Below are positions 1-7,294 of a stretch of DNA of 46,206 nucleotides, in pieces. Where the stretch lies: contig JADYXQ010000037.1 in assembly GCA_021772135.1 (NCBI GenBank), positions 1 through 46,206 on the forward strand, given 5' to 3'. Numbering within the stretch: the stretch's first letter is position 1; every line of letters starts with the position of its first letter. Source of the DNA: Candidatus Obscuribacter sp. (GTDB lineage: Bacteria; Cyanobacteriota; Vampirovibrionia; Obscuribacterales; Obscuribacteraceae). The notes under the pieces were generated by a model. It did not search any database. It was not told where the DNA came from and was given only the letters and a program-made list of their open reading frames with translations. The translations under genes and the position numbers were made by a program.

Positions 1-128
1 CCGTTGGGGCCCAGCAAACCAAATATTTCACCTGGCGCCACTGAAAAAGAGACATCATTGCAGGCAAAAAATTCTCCCCGGCTGGGGTCGTAAAAACGTT
101 TGCTCAGTTGACTGACCTCAAGTTTCAT
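1..128 (-). CDS. ABC transporter ATP-binding protein, N-terminal part (cut by window edge)
   Basis: Only the first ~42 codons are in the window; the gene continues past the left edge. The ATG at 128 reads MKLEVSQLSKRF and ends in GEIFGLLGPNG, the beginning of a Walker A loop, as in NatA/CcmA-type ATPases of ABC-2 exporters. Its ATG overlaps the TGA of the permease gene upstream (ATGA, 125-128), so the two are translationally coupled. It would drive the export done by that permease. The substrate is unknown; the NatA-like assignment rests on the partner and on the short N-terminus. Confidence 0.8.
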   Translation of the reverse strand, partial: MKLEVSQLSKRFYDPSRGEFFACNDVSFSVAPGEIFGLLGPN

Positions 129-1432
129 TGTCTTTCAATCTCAGATTTGTTCAGTGATTTACCCAGCCAATCAAAATGTCTGGCGAAATAAACACCAGGA
201 TCGATTTGTTCAAACAGAAAAAGTCGCGCCAACCAGAGTGCCGCAAAGCTGGTCAAGGCAGTCACTAATAAAACTACTATAAAATTGGTGCTGAACACGG
301 TGCCGTTGAAAATGGCTTTGAGCATGAGCGAACAATTTATCAGTGGAATCCACATGGTGTAGCCATTCAGTTCAAGTGAAGGCGACAGAGCGCAGGGAGG
401 AAGAATCAAAATAATAAAGAGCGGAAAAGTGGTCCACTGCTGAGCCGAGCGCACAGTGCGGCAGAAACTTGTAGCCAGAATGAGCAGAGAAGAAATTAGA
501 ATGCTAACCAGAACATAACTTGAAATCAGGCCACCAATTTGCGGCGCATTTAAATTGATCTGCAGCGGATCGCTGCCCATGGCGGCAAATAATTTTGTCT
601 GCGAAAGCACCATTTGCGCCACGGCATAGAGGCTGACAAAATTGATTACCCCGGAAAGCAAGGCAAAGGTGGAGACCGAAAATAATTTACCGAGCATCAG
701 TATTGCTCTTGGTACAGGCAAAAGGCAAGAAGTCTCAATGGTGTTGCGCTCAAATTCTTCAGCGGTGACGGCGATGGCCGGATAGGCGGCACCGAGGCCG
801 AGCATTAACAGACTGAAGATTAGCAGAACAAAAGTAGCTGAAATATTCTCCAGATTCTTATTGCTTTTACGTGTTGGCCCGGCTCCAGAATAAGCACCAG
901 ATCTAGTACCAGTAACAATTCTAGCGCCCTTGCCCATGGCCAGATTACGCGACTCCACTGAAAAGCCCTGCAGGTTCTCAGCGGCAAAACCATTTGCAGC
1001 AAGAGTCTTAGACAACTCTTCACTGTAAGCTCGATTGGTTTCGGTGTTGACTTCATCATCGAGTGAGGCCATTTTTGCCAGCTTGCTGACTTTGAGTTCG
1101 ACATAACTATATTCGCCTTGATGGCGAGCGAGCACGCCGTCGATTTTTCCAGAATCAAGATCAGCGGCAGCATTAGTACTATTCACTTTGACAAAGTGTT
1201 TGCGTCTTTGCAAAATTTCGTCAATGCGATTAATTCCAGGATCATTGCTAGCCGTGACCGCATATTTGATGGTTTTGTCTTTATCGGCATCGGCTTTGAG
1301 CATCATAATTTCGGCCGAGCCCAGCAGCAGAACCGGGTAGAGCAAGGTGGGCACGACAAAAGTATAAATAAAGACGTCTTTATCTCGAAAAGAATGCAAC
1401 AGATCTTTCCAGTAAACGGTTTTAAACACCAA
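125..1432 (-). CDS. ABC-2 type transporter permease (NatB-like)
   Basis: A 435-aa membrane protein of the ABC-2 exporter type. It has one N-terminal membrane segment (about residues 22-43), a long extracytoplasmic domain (about 45-195) and five or six segments in the C-terminal half. The N-terminal pattern (KDLLHSFRDKDVFIYTFVVP) and this topology match the NatB-like group, which with a NatA-like ATPase exports sodium or other substrates. The start is a TTG at 1432, with a GTG as the next codon; no ATG or clear ribosome-binding site is present. The stop overlaps the ATPase start. mobA ends 72 nt upstream, so this pair may be the end of the same minus-strand run. The substrate cannot be told from sequence. 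Confidence 0.75.
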   Translation of the reverse strand: MVFKTVYWKDLLHSFRDKDVFIYTFVVPTLLYPVLLLGSAEIMMLKADADKDKTIKYAVTASNDPGINRIDEILQRRKHFVKVNSTNAAADLDSGKIDGVLARHQGEYSYVELKVSKLAKMASLDDEVNTETNRAYSEELSKTLAANGFAAENLQGFSVESRNLAMGKGARIVTGTRSGAYSGAGPTRKSNKNLENISATFVLLIFSLLMLGLGAAYPAIAVTAEEFERNTIETSCLLPVPRAILMLGKLFSVSTFALLSGVINFVSLYAVAQMVLSQTKLFAAMGSDPLQINLNAPQIGGLISSYVLVSILISSLLILATSFCRTVRSAQQWTTFPLFIILILPPCALSPSLELNGYTMWIPLINCSLMLKAIFNGTVFSTNFIVVLLVTALTSFAALWLARLFLFEQIDPGVYFARHFDWLGKSLNKSEIERQ

Positions 1433-1504
1433 CCAGAGACGGGCGGGTGAATGGGCGCAATTGTTGGCAGTGGCTGAAATAAACTGGGCTCCAGACGTCA
1501 GCGG

Positions 1505-2290
1505 TTAACTGCGCTTATTGGGAAATATCTGAATCGCACCCCGGGTTACGAGGCGGCTGTAGTCTTGAGGTGTGTTGACGTTAAAGTACGCAGGCAAACC
1601 GCAATCTTCTTTGACTTCATCAATTTCAAAGGTAGAGGAATTAAGACCTGAAAGGAATTCTTTCAAAGAGAGATCACCATTGAAAAGCGATTCTTCCAGA
1701 GGCTTGATGCAATTTTTGGAATACACTCCCAGCAATGGTTCTATGCCATCTTCGTGGGAGGCTACGACAACGTCATGGTTGTGGCGCTGGCCCACCAGCT
1801 GGCGGATGAGCTTTGGCTCTACCAGAGGCATATCGCAAGCAATGACAAATGCGTGAGGGTGCTGAGCCACCAGCAGTCCAGAAAGAATGCCTCCTAAAGG
1901 ACCGCGATAAGGAAGAATGTCTTTGACGACATCTACTTCGAAGTCTTCAAAAGCTTCTGGTTCATTGGCAATCAAAAAAGTTTCAGCGAAGAGATCTTTG
2001 ACCACTCCCAAAATATGATTGATCATGGTGGTGCCGCCATAAGGCAAAAAGGCTTTAGGCCTGCCCATGCGCTGAGATTTTCCGCCACATAGAATTAAAG
2101 CAGAAACCGGCAATGGTAACGTTTCTCTCGTAGGAGTTTCGATAATTTGATTCTGTTTGTTACCGTTGCCGTTCATCTTTTCTTGGTATCCAGAAAAACT
2201 GGGGAAATCGTTTTTGTTTGAAATTGTTTTTTGCCAGATTGATTCTAAATCTTGGGCTTGTTTTGAAAATCGATTAGTCACTTCTGCCAT
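1505..2290 (-). CDS. mobA: Molybdenum cofactor guanylyltransferase MobA
   Basis: Transfers GMP from GTP to molybdopterin to make the dinucleotide form of the molybdenum cofactor, in the cytoplasm. The nucleotide-binding signature LILCGGKSQRMGRPK is clear, followed by LPYRGPLGGILSG and the acidic metal motif ACDMPLV. The domain begins about 60 residues into the protein. The N-terminal extension is polar and has no recognisable domain, so the protein is ~260 aa against about 190-200 for typical MobA. The start chosen is the ATG at 2290 with GGAG just upstream; its first base is the last base of the preceding TGA stop. A GTG at 2293 is also possible, and an internal ATG (Met40 counted from that GTG) would give a more usual length. 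It is coupled to the enoyl-CoA hydratase gene, though the pathways are unrelated. Confidence 0.88.
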   Translation of the reverse strand: MAEVTNRFSKQAQDLESIWQKTISNKNDFPSFSGYQEKMNGNGNKQNQIIETPTRETLPLPVSALILCGGKSQRMGRPKAFLPYGGTTMINHILGVVKDLFAETFLIANEPEAFEDFEVDVVKDILPYRGPLGGILSGLLVAQHPHAFVIACDMPLVEPKLIRQLVGQRHNHDVVVASHEDGIEPLLGVYSKNCIKPLEESLFNGDLSLKEFLSGLNSSTFEIDEVKEDCGLPAYFNVNTPQDYSRLVTRGAIQIFPNKRS

Positions 2291-3129
2291 CACTCTCCGA
2301 GGAAAACTGGTGAACGTTTTTCCGCAAACGCCGCCAGCCCTTCCAGGCGATCTTTAGTATTAACCAGTTCCAGATAGGCACGAGTTTCCAGGGCCAGGCC
2401 CGCGTCCAGATCGCGGTCGTAACCTTGATCAATAGCAATTTTTGCTTGCCTCAGTGACAGAGGCGCTGCTGTGGCAATTTCAGCCGCCCAGTTGCGCACC
2501 GCCGCCATCAAAGGCTCAATGTAACCGCCATCAGCGACTACTTTGCCGGCAGCACTATTCATATAATCTGCTTCCAGCTTTACTACCCGGTGAATCAAGC
2601 CAATGGCAATGCCATTTTCGGCAGTTACCGGTGCAGACGTTAAAATCAATTCTTTAGCTCTCGACTTGCCAATTAAACGCGGCAAGCGCTGCGTGCCACC
2701 GGCACCAGGGATGATACCAAGCTTAACTTCTGTCAATCGCATCTGGGCGCTGTCGAGCATTACTCTAAGGTCGCATGCCAGGGCCAGTTCAAACCCGCCG
2801 CCCCAGGCCGAGCCGTTGATAGCGGCAATCACAACTTGTGGCAAAGTTTCAATGGCGCGCATGGTGCGCTGAATTAAGGCGAGATAATCAAGAGTGTCAC
2901 CCTGGGTCATACCCTTGCGTTCAGCCAGATCGGCGCCGGCGCAAAAGGCTTTAGTACCTGCGCCGATAATAGCCACTACCCGCACTTGCCGATCGTTAGC
3001 AAGTTCCCTGCAGGCCGCTAGAAGTGCATTCAATAATGGACGATTAAGACAATTCATCACTTTAGGACGATTGAGCTTGAGCCAGGCAATGGAGCCCTCT
3101 TTTTCTATAGTGAGCACTTCATCGGCCAT
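2290..3129 (-). CDS. Enoyl-CoA hydratase/isomerase family protein (possible methylglutaconyl-CoA hydratase)
   Basis: A 279-aa crotonase-fold enzyme that hydrates a 2,3-unsaturated acyl-CoA. The oxyanion-hole region (FCAGADL), GGGFELALACDLR and LTEVKLGIIPGAGGTQRL are all present, including both catalytic glutamates (in GGGFELA and LTEV). The start chosen is the ATG at 3129, which matches family N-termini (MADEVLTIEKEG). A TTG at 3177 that overlaps the stop of the HMG-CoA lyase gene would add 16 residues. The setting beside HMG-CoA lyase and a biotinyl carrier suggests the leucine-degradation step from 3-methylglutaconyl-CoA to HMG-CoA (LiuC/AUH role). That specificity is inferred from context; a general beta-oxidation hydratase is equally compatible with the motifs. 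Confidence 0.88.
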   Translation of the reverse strand: MADEVLTIEKEGSIAWLKLNRPKVMNCLNRPLLNALLAACRELANDRQVRVVAIIGAGTKAFCAGADLAERKGMTQGDTLDYLALIQRTMRAIETLPQVVIAAINGSAWGGGFELALACDLRVMLDSAQMRLTEVKLGIIPGAGGTQRLPRLIGKSRAKELILTSAPVTAENGIAIGLIHRVVKLEADYMNSAAGKVVADGGYIEPLMAAVRNWAAEIATAAPLSLRQAKIAIDQGYDRDLDAGLALETRAYLELVNTKDRLEGLAAFAEKRSPVFLGE

Positions 3130-3173
3130 GGTGGAACTTTCCCCAATTAAATTCTCTACTGTCAATTCGCACC

Positions 3174-4112
3174 TCAAGCAGTTGCTTTCATGGACTGTTC
3201 GCGCTCAGCCAACCGTGCCATCAAATAGCGACCCGGAAGTTTTTTACCCAAGATTTTTTGCGCTAGAAGCCCAGCATCAACAAGTTTTTCTAGATCTATG
3301 CCGGTTTTTATGCCCATGCCGTGCAGCATGAAAACCAGATCTTCAGTGGCCAAATTTCCCGAAGCACCAGGTGCGTAAGGACAGCCACCCAAGCCACCTA
3401 AACTACTGTCGAAAATTGTCACGCCGGCCTCCAACCCTGCCACCACATTTGCCAGAGCCGTACCGCGCGTATCGTGAAAATGCAGAGCCAGCGCCGAGAG
3501 CGAAACATCTTTGGCCAGGCTTTTCACCATCTGAAAAACTTCTTTTGGCGTGGCCGCGCCAATTGTGTCGCCCAGAGAGATCTCGTCAATATCCATAGCC
3601 AGCAGTTTTTCTACTATGGCAGAAACCGAATCTGCTGCAATTTTTCCTTCGTAAGGACAAGCAAAAACCGTAGATAGATAACAACGCACGCGCTTGCCAT
3701 CGGCCTTTGCTACGGTGGCAACTTCGGCCATGGCAGCCAGTGCTTGCTCAATGGTTTTGTTGATATTTTTTTTGCTGTGCGACTGCGAAGCCGACATGAA
3801 CAAATTGATTTGCTTAAGATCGGCTTGCACAGCCGATTCATAGCCCTTTAGATTTGGCACCAGAGCAGAAGTTTGCACACCGAGAGCCGGCGGCAAATGC
3901 AATTCTTTAGCTAAAGTCGCACCATCGGCCAGCTGTGGTATCCACTTGGGCGAAACAAAAGATGTGATTTCTATTTGTTTAAGACCAGCCTCGGCTATGG
4001 CTTGAATCAATTTGATCTTGTCGGCAGTGGCCACCATAGCCGACTCGTTCTGCAACCCGTCACGGGGGCCGACTTCAAAGACTTGAATGCTGGTGGGCAA
4101 TGCTTCGAACAT
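3174..4112 (-). CDS. Hydroxymethylglutaryl-CoA lyase
   Basis: Cleaves HMG-CoA to acetoacetate and acetyl-CoA, the last step of leucine breakdown. The 312-aa length is normal. The HMGL-like barrel signatures are complete: VGPRDGLQNE at the N-terminus (catalytic Arg-Asp), SLGDTIGAATP, the metal-binding LHFHDTRG, and the cysteine loop GGLGGCPYAPGASGNLATED. It starts with ATG at 4112, 25 nt after the biotinyl carrier stop, and its TGA overlaps a possible TTG start of the hydratase gene, so the three genes form one transcription unit. Closely related enzymes such as homocitrate or isopropylmalate synthases lack this cysteine loop, so the call is firm. Confidence 0.95.
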   Translation of the reverse strand: MFEALPTSIQVFEVGPRDGLQNESAMVATADKIKLIQAIAEAGLKQIEITSFVSPKWIPQLADGATLAKELHLPPALGVQTSALVPNLKGYESAVQADLKQINLFMSASQSHSKKNINKTIEQALAAMAEVATVAKADGKRVRCYLSTVFACPYEGKIAADSVSAIVEKLLAMDIDEISLGDTIGAATPKEVFQMVKSLAKDVSLSALALHFHDTRGTALANVVAGLEAGVTIFDSSLGGLGGCPYAPGASGNLATEDLVFMLHGMGIKTGIDLEKLVDAGLLAQKILGKKLPGRYLMARLAEREQSMKATA

Positions 4113-4137
4113 AATTAACCACTAATAAATAGATAGA

Positions 4138-4350
4138 TTAGCTCAGAGTGATGATCAAATCGCCTTCGTTGACAAAATCTCCGCCGGTCACTTTGATTTC
4201 CTCAACCTTGCCCGACTCGGAAGAAGCCACAGGCAACTGCATCTTCATTGATTCAAGGATGGCTACGTCAGTGCCTTCGCTAACTTGATCGCCTGGCTTG
4301 ACTAGAATTTCAATCACCACACCGGCCATCATTGAACAAACTTGTTTCAT
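4138..4350 (-). CDS. Stand-alone biotinyl (biotin carboxyl carrier) domain protein
   Basis: A 70-aa protein that is just one biotinyl/lipoyl-like domain. It has the biotin acceptor motif ESMKM (Lys about residue 37) and the two glycine-rich hairpins (VKPGDQV and GDFVNEGD). The Met-Lys-Met setting points to biotin, not lipoate. A GGAG sits 5 nt before the ATG. In most acyl-CoA carboxylases this domain is fused to biotin carboxylase or follows a long linker; here it is a separate gene at the head of an operon with HMG-CoA lyase and an enoyl-CoA hydratase. It most likely serves a methylcrotonyl-CoA or propionyl-CoA type carboxylase, or an oxaloacetate-decarboxylase-like complex, whose other subunits are not in this window. 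Confidence 0.88.
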   Translation of the reverse strand: MKQVCSMMAGVVIEILVKPGDQVSEGTDVAILESMKMQLPVASSESGKVEEIKVTGGDFVNEGDLIITLS

Positions 4351-4499
4351 TGCGTCTCCAATCTTCTTCGGCCTAACTCGAGCAAAGCAGCGGCAAAACC
4401 GCTATTAACGCAGCATATGTTAACAAACAGCTTAACGAACAGTATGACGGCTGTCTTATCAGCACCCGCCTATAGACCGTCGTCAATTGATTTCAAGTG
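4351..4499. other. Intergenic stretch between WG-repeat gene and biotinyl carrier
   Basis: 149 nt without a coding signal. It should hold the promoter of the minus-strand carrier/lyase/hydratase/mobA run and any terminator of the WG-repeat gene. I see no convincing -35/-10 pair or hairpin with a T-tract. Confidence 0.4.
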
Positions 4500-6125
4500 C
4501 TATTTGAACAGGCCCTTGAGGACGTCGTCGATCTTCTTGTTATCGTTAGGATCTTCCGAACCGCCCGCCTGATTAGAGTCTTGTGCGTTGCCAGAATCTG
4601 GCGAGCCCCAATCGAACGCTGCCGGCGCGCCGGTTGAACGTCTACGACCTTTAACAGGACTAATCAAAGCACCATCAGCTGCTCTGGCCAAACTAGAAGG
4701 TGCAGATTCACCTTCAGGTGGTTGTTCGTAGCTGGTGCCGGGTAATTGTGCCGGAGCCTGAGAAGCAGGCGCAGCGGGCGCCACCTGGCCCGCTGGGTCA
4801 CCCCAGGGGCTACCTTGTGTGCCCCAACCTGCAGTCGATTGAGAGCTGCGACCCCAGGCATCGCCTGGTTCGGCAGCAGGAACTGGAGTAGATGGGGGAG
4901 CTGCATTAGTGGATGGATTAGAGTTGATGGCCGGTCCGGGTAAGGCACCAGGTGGTGTCATAGCCGGCATGTTCTGCCGACTGGCAGTGGGTCTGCCCCA
5001 TCCGCCTCCGCCGACATCAGCAGCCGGTGCTTGTGGCGTACCCCATGGCGAACCTGCCGGTTGACCCCAACCACCACCAGGATTTTCGGGCGGCGTTTCG
5101 GTGACCGGTTGAGCGATTGTAGGAATTTTGTTGCCTGTGACTCTCTGCGCTTCGGCCATCTGCCAGTCTTCACCAAAGTCTCCCCAACCACCGGCCGCAG
5201 GTGCTGGCTGTGCTGGGGCTGGAGAATTCTGTGCTGGAGCTTGAGCCTGAGCTGCTTCCGGATGTCCCCAGATGTCTGCAGGGCTTTGACGCTGTTCTAC
5301 GGGAGCAGTGGCTACGGGGGACGGTTGTGGATCGCCCCAAGGGTTGGCGGGCGTGACTGGAGTAGCGGCGACAGGAGTTTCGACCGCATTTATGGCAGTA
5401 GAACTCCAGGAGAAGCCAGAATTTTCTAGTTCGGCGACCGGTTGGGCAGCAGGAGCAGGGGGCGGATTCTGTCCGAAAGAGGCAGTAATCTCGGGAGAAG
5501 CAGCAGCCGAATTGAAGGAACTCATAATTGGATCGTCAGGCGGTGCATGCTCGATACCAATCTCTTCTTCATATGAATCTAAGGCGAAAGCAGCAGAGTC
5601 AGCAGTTTGTATATCAGACTGAAGTTCAGGCTCGGACATCTGATTGGTGACATCTTGAAATACCGGCGCTTCGACTGGCTGGGGCGCTTCAACAGCCGGA
5701 GCCGTTGCAGCTTCAACTGATTCAGGCACTGCCGCAGGCACTGGAGTTTGATTGGCTTGATTAGCGGCTTCACGGGCGGCACGACGAGCAGCTCGTCCTT
5801 CTGCTGGAGTTTGCGGAGCAGCTGGAGTGGGCGGTGCTACCGGAGCAGGCGCTTCAGCCTGCACTGACTGCGCCATGGCAACATGATTGTCGGCCATGTT
5901 GCTGAGCTGCAATTTCCAGTTGCCAGAGAGGTAGCGCTCTCTCATTGCCGTGATTTTGTCGCGGTCTTTATTCAGTCCGGCGAGCTTTGTTTTGCTTGAT
6001 TCGATGCGTTTTTCTAACTCGGCTATCTGCTGATTGATAGCATTCATCTCTTCGCGAGTAACTTCTTCCTTCTCGGTGAACTCTTCGAGAAGCTCCCGCA
6101 ACATCTCGGGATTGATAGCAACCAT
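4500..6125 (-). CDS. WG-repeat, Pro/Ala-rich low-complexity protein with N-terminal coiled coil
   Basis: A 541-aa protein of unknown function. Residues ~1-65 are charged and helical with heptad-like spacing (coiled coil). The remainder is rich in Pro, Ala, Gln and Gly and is probably disordered. About ten Trp-Gly dipeptides are spread through it in contexts such as SPWGDP, NPWGDP, GGGWGQP and DAWGRS. There are no membrane segments and no signal peptide. The short C-terminus is charged (KKIDDVLKGLFK). The start is ATG at 6125 with AGGAGC about 9 nt upstream. Base composition is like its neighbours. It could be a scaffold that presents Trp motifs to a partner, but nothing here names a function. 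Confidence 0.8.
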   Translation of the reverse strand: MVAINPEMLRELLEEFTEKEEVTREEMNAINQQIAELEKRIESSKTKLAGLNKDRDKITAMRERYLSGNWKLQLSNMADNHVAMAQSVQAEAPAPVAPPTPAAPQTPAEGRAARRAAREAANQANQTPVPAAVPESVEAATAPAVEAPQPVEAPVFQDVTNQMSEPELQSDIQTADSAAFALDSYEEEIGIEHAPPDDPIMSSFNSAAASPEITASFGQNPPPAPAAQPVAELENSGFSWSSTAINAVETPVAATPVTPANPWGDPQPSPVATAPVEQRQSPADIWGHPEAAQAQAPAQNSPAPAQPAPAAGGWGDFGEDWQMAEAQRVTGNKIPTIAQPVTETPPENPGGGWGQPAGSPWGTPQAPAADVGGGGWGRPTASRQNMPAMTPPGALPGPAINSNPSTNAAPPSTPVPAAEPGDAWGRSSQSTAGWGTQGSPWGDPAGQVAPAAPASQAPAQLPGTSYEQPPEGESAPSSLARAADGALISPVKGRRRSTGAPAAFDWGSPDSGNAQDSNQAGGSEDPNDNKKIDDVLKGLFK

Positions 6126-6296
6126 AGAAAATTAGCTCCTAGATTTTCAAGAGACTTCAGGAAAAACAACTCTTACTATCAAGTTATTACCACTTGTATG
6201 CGAATTAAATCTACAAGTATTGAAACATGCCGACGGGCATTTTACCGCAAAATAATACCAGAGATGGTGTCATCAAATCGCTGCCTACAAAGTGAA

Positions 6297-6320
6297 AGAG
6301 AAGACCTGCTGGCCTTCTCT
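6297..6320 (-). terminator. Possible intrinsic terminator after the 6339-7148 gene
   Basis: A hairpin with seven-base arms AGAGAAG and CTTCTCT plus two inner pairs lies about 20 nt beyond the stop of the 6339-7148 gene. On the minus strand it is followed by only a weak T-rich run (TTTCACTTTG), so its strength is uncertain. Confidence 0.35.
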
Positions 6321-6338
6321 GCGGCTTCCTCGACTGCG

Positions 6339-7148
6339 TTACCCGGCCGCCTCGTCTCCGTTTAAACGAGCATAATTCTTTGTTTCTTGCACCATAGCCG
6401 AAAATAGCCACATACATAGCTGATCGAGAGTTTCCACTGGCGGATTGCTGTCTTGCATACGCCACATCATGCCTTGCTCGGTGATGCGCACTTGAATAGT
6501 GGCCAGCGGCGGATAATCATTTTCAGTGCGGCTCAAGGCCATGACTTTGCTGGTCGGCACAATGAAAGCTTCAACTATATCGTCGCAGCCGCGCACACAA
6601 AGCGAACAAAGTTTCGTGGAAAATCGGCAACGGAAATAGGTTTTGGTTTCTTCCGCTTCTCTGAAACGGTTGTAGCGAGTGACTTCAGTCACGTCCCCTG
6701 AAATTGAGCCGGTGACATGCAACTCGGTGCCATTGGCGACCTGGTTGAATTCGTACATATAGCGCTGCAAAAGGCCATAAATCTTGTCAACTAGAATGGC
6801 GATGCCAGACTTGTAAATCGACTCTCGATACACTTCTTGTAAATGCACACCGCGTTGATCAGCGAGAAACTGCAAAGATTCTTGCTTCAGTTGCGACATC
6901 CAATCTTGACCGTGAGCAACCGGTTCAGACTCGTGATAGACAAGAATCTGCTCGGACACCGCCATTGACCAATCAGCTTGCTGACCGGGTTGAGGAGCGA
7001 TGGCACCGTTGGAAAACATCGAACGATCGACCTGGCGACCAGGCGCTTGCTGAGCTTGCGGCGTTGGGTTACCCGGATTACCGTCTAGAAACTTACGATC
7101 TTTTCCAGACTTATTGGGTTGCTGCCTACCGTCATTTTTTCCGAACAT
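6339..7148 (-). CDS. Conserved-looking hypothetical protein with Cys cluster
   Basis: A 269-aa soluble protein I do not recognise. Residues ~1-55 are polar and Gln/Pro/Gly rich; the rest reads as a folded alpha/beta domain. A stretch in the middle holds four close cysteines (CRFSTKLCSLCVRGCDD), spaced so that they could bind metal or form disulphides. The open frame extends to a TTG at 7175, but a strong AAGGAGG lies inside that extension, 11 nt before the ATG at 7148, so the ATG is chosen. It is followed by a possible terminator and lies upstream of the WG-repeat gene on the same strand. Confidence 0.75.
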   Translation of the reverse strand: MFGKNDGRQQPNKSGKDRKFLDGNPGNPTPQAQQAPGRQVDRSMFSNGAIAPQPGQQADWSMAVSEQILVYHESEPVAHGQDWMSQLKQESLQFLADQRGVHLQEVYRESIYKSGIAILVDKIYGLLQRYMYEFNQVANGTELHVTGSISGDVTEVTRYNRFREAEETKTYFRCRFSTKLCSLCVRGCDDIVEAFIVPTSKVMALSRTENDYPPLATIQVRITEQGMMWRMQDSNPPVETLDQLCMWLFSAMVQETKNYARLNGDEAAG

Positions 7149-7294
7149 AACAAACAAGGCCTCCTTGCCAGCCAAGTCTGGTATGCCCAGATCGGCGCAA
7201 TTTAAATCTCTTCAATAGTAGCTTAAAAGCCTCAAGTGCTCGAAATTCACCGACTTTTGATTAATTGTGCCGGTTGGCTCGTCTCGCCCGGTTT

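Noticed and set aside
5031..5622. Two overlapping plus-strand frames inside the WG-repeat gene
   Set aside because: They arise from the GC-rich low-complexity sequence; the minus-strand gene has a good start and coiled coil.
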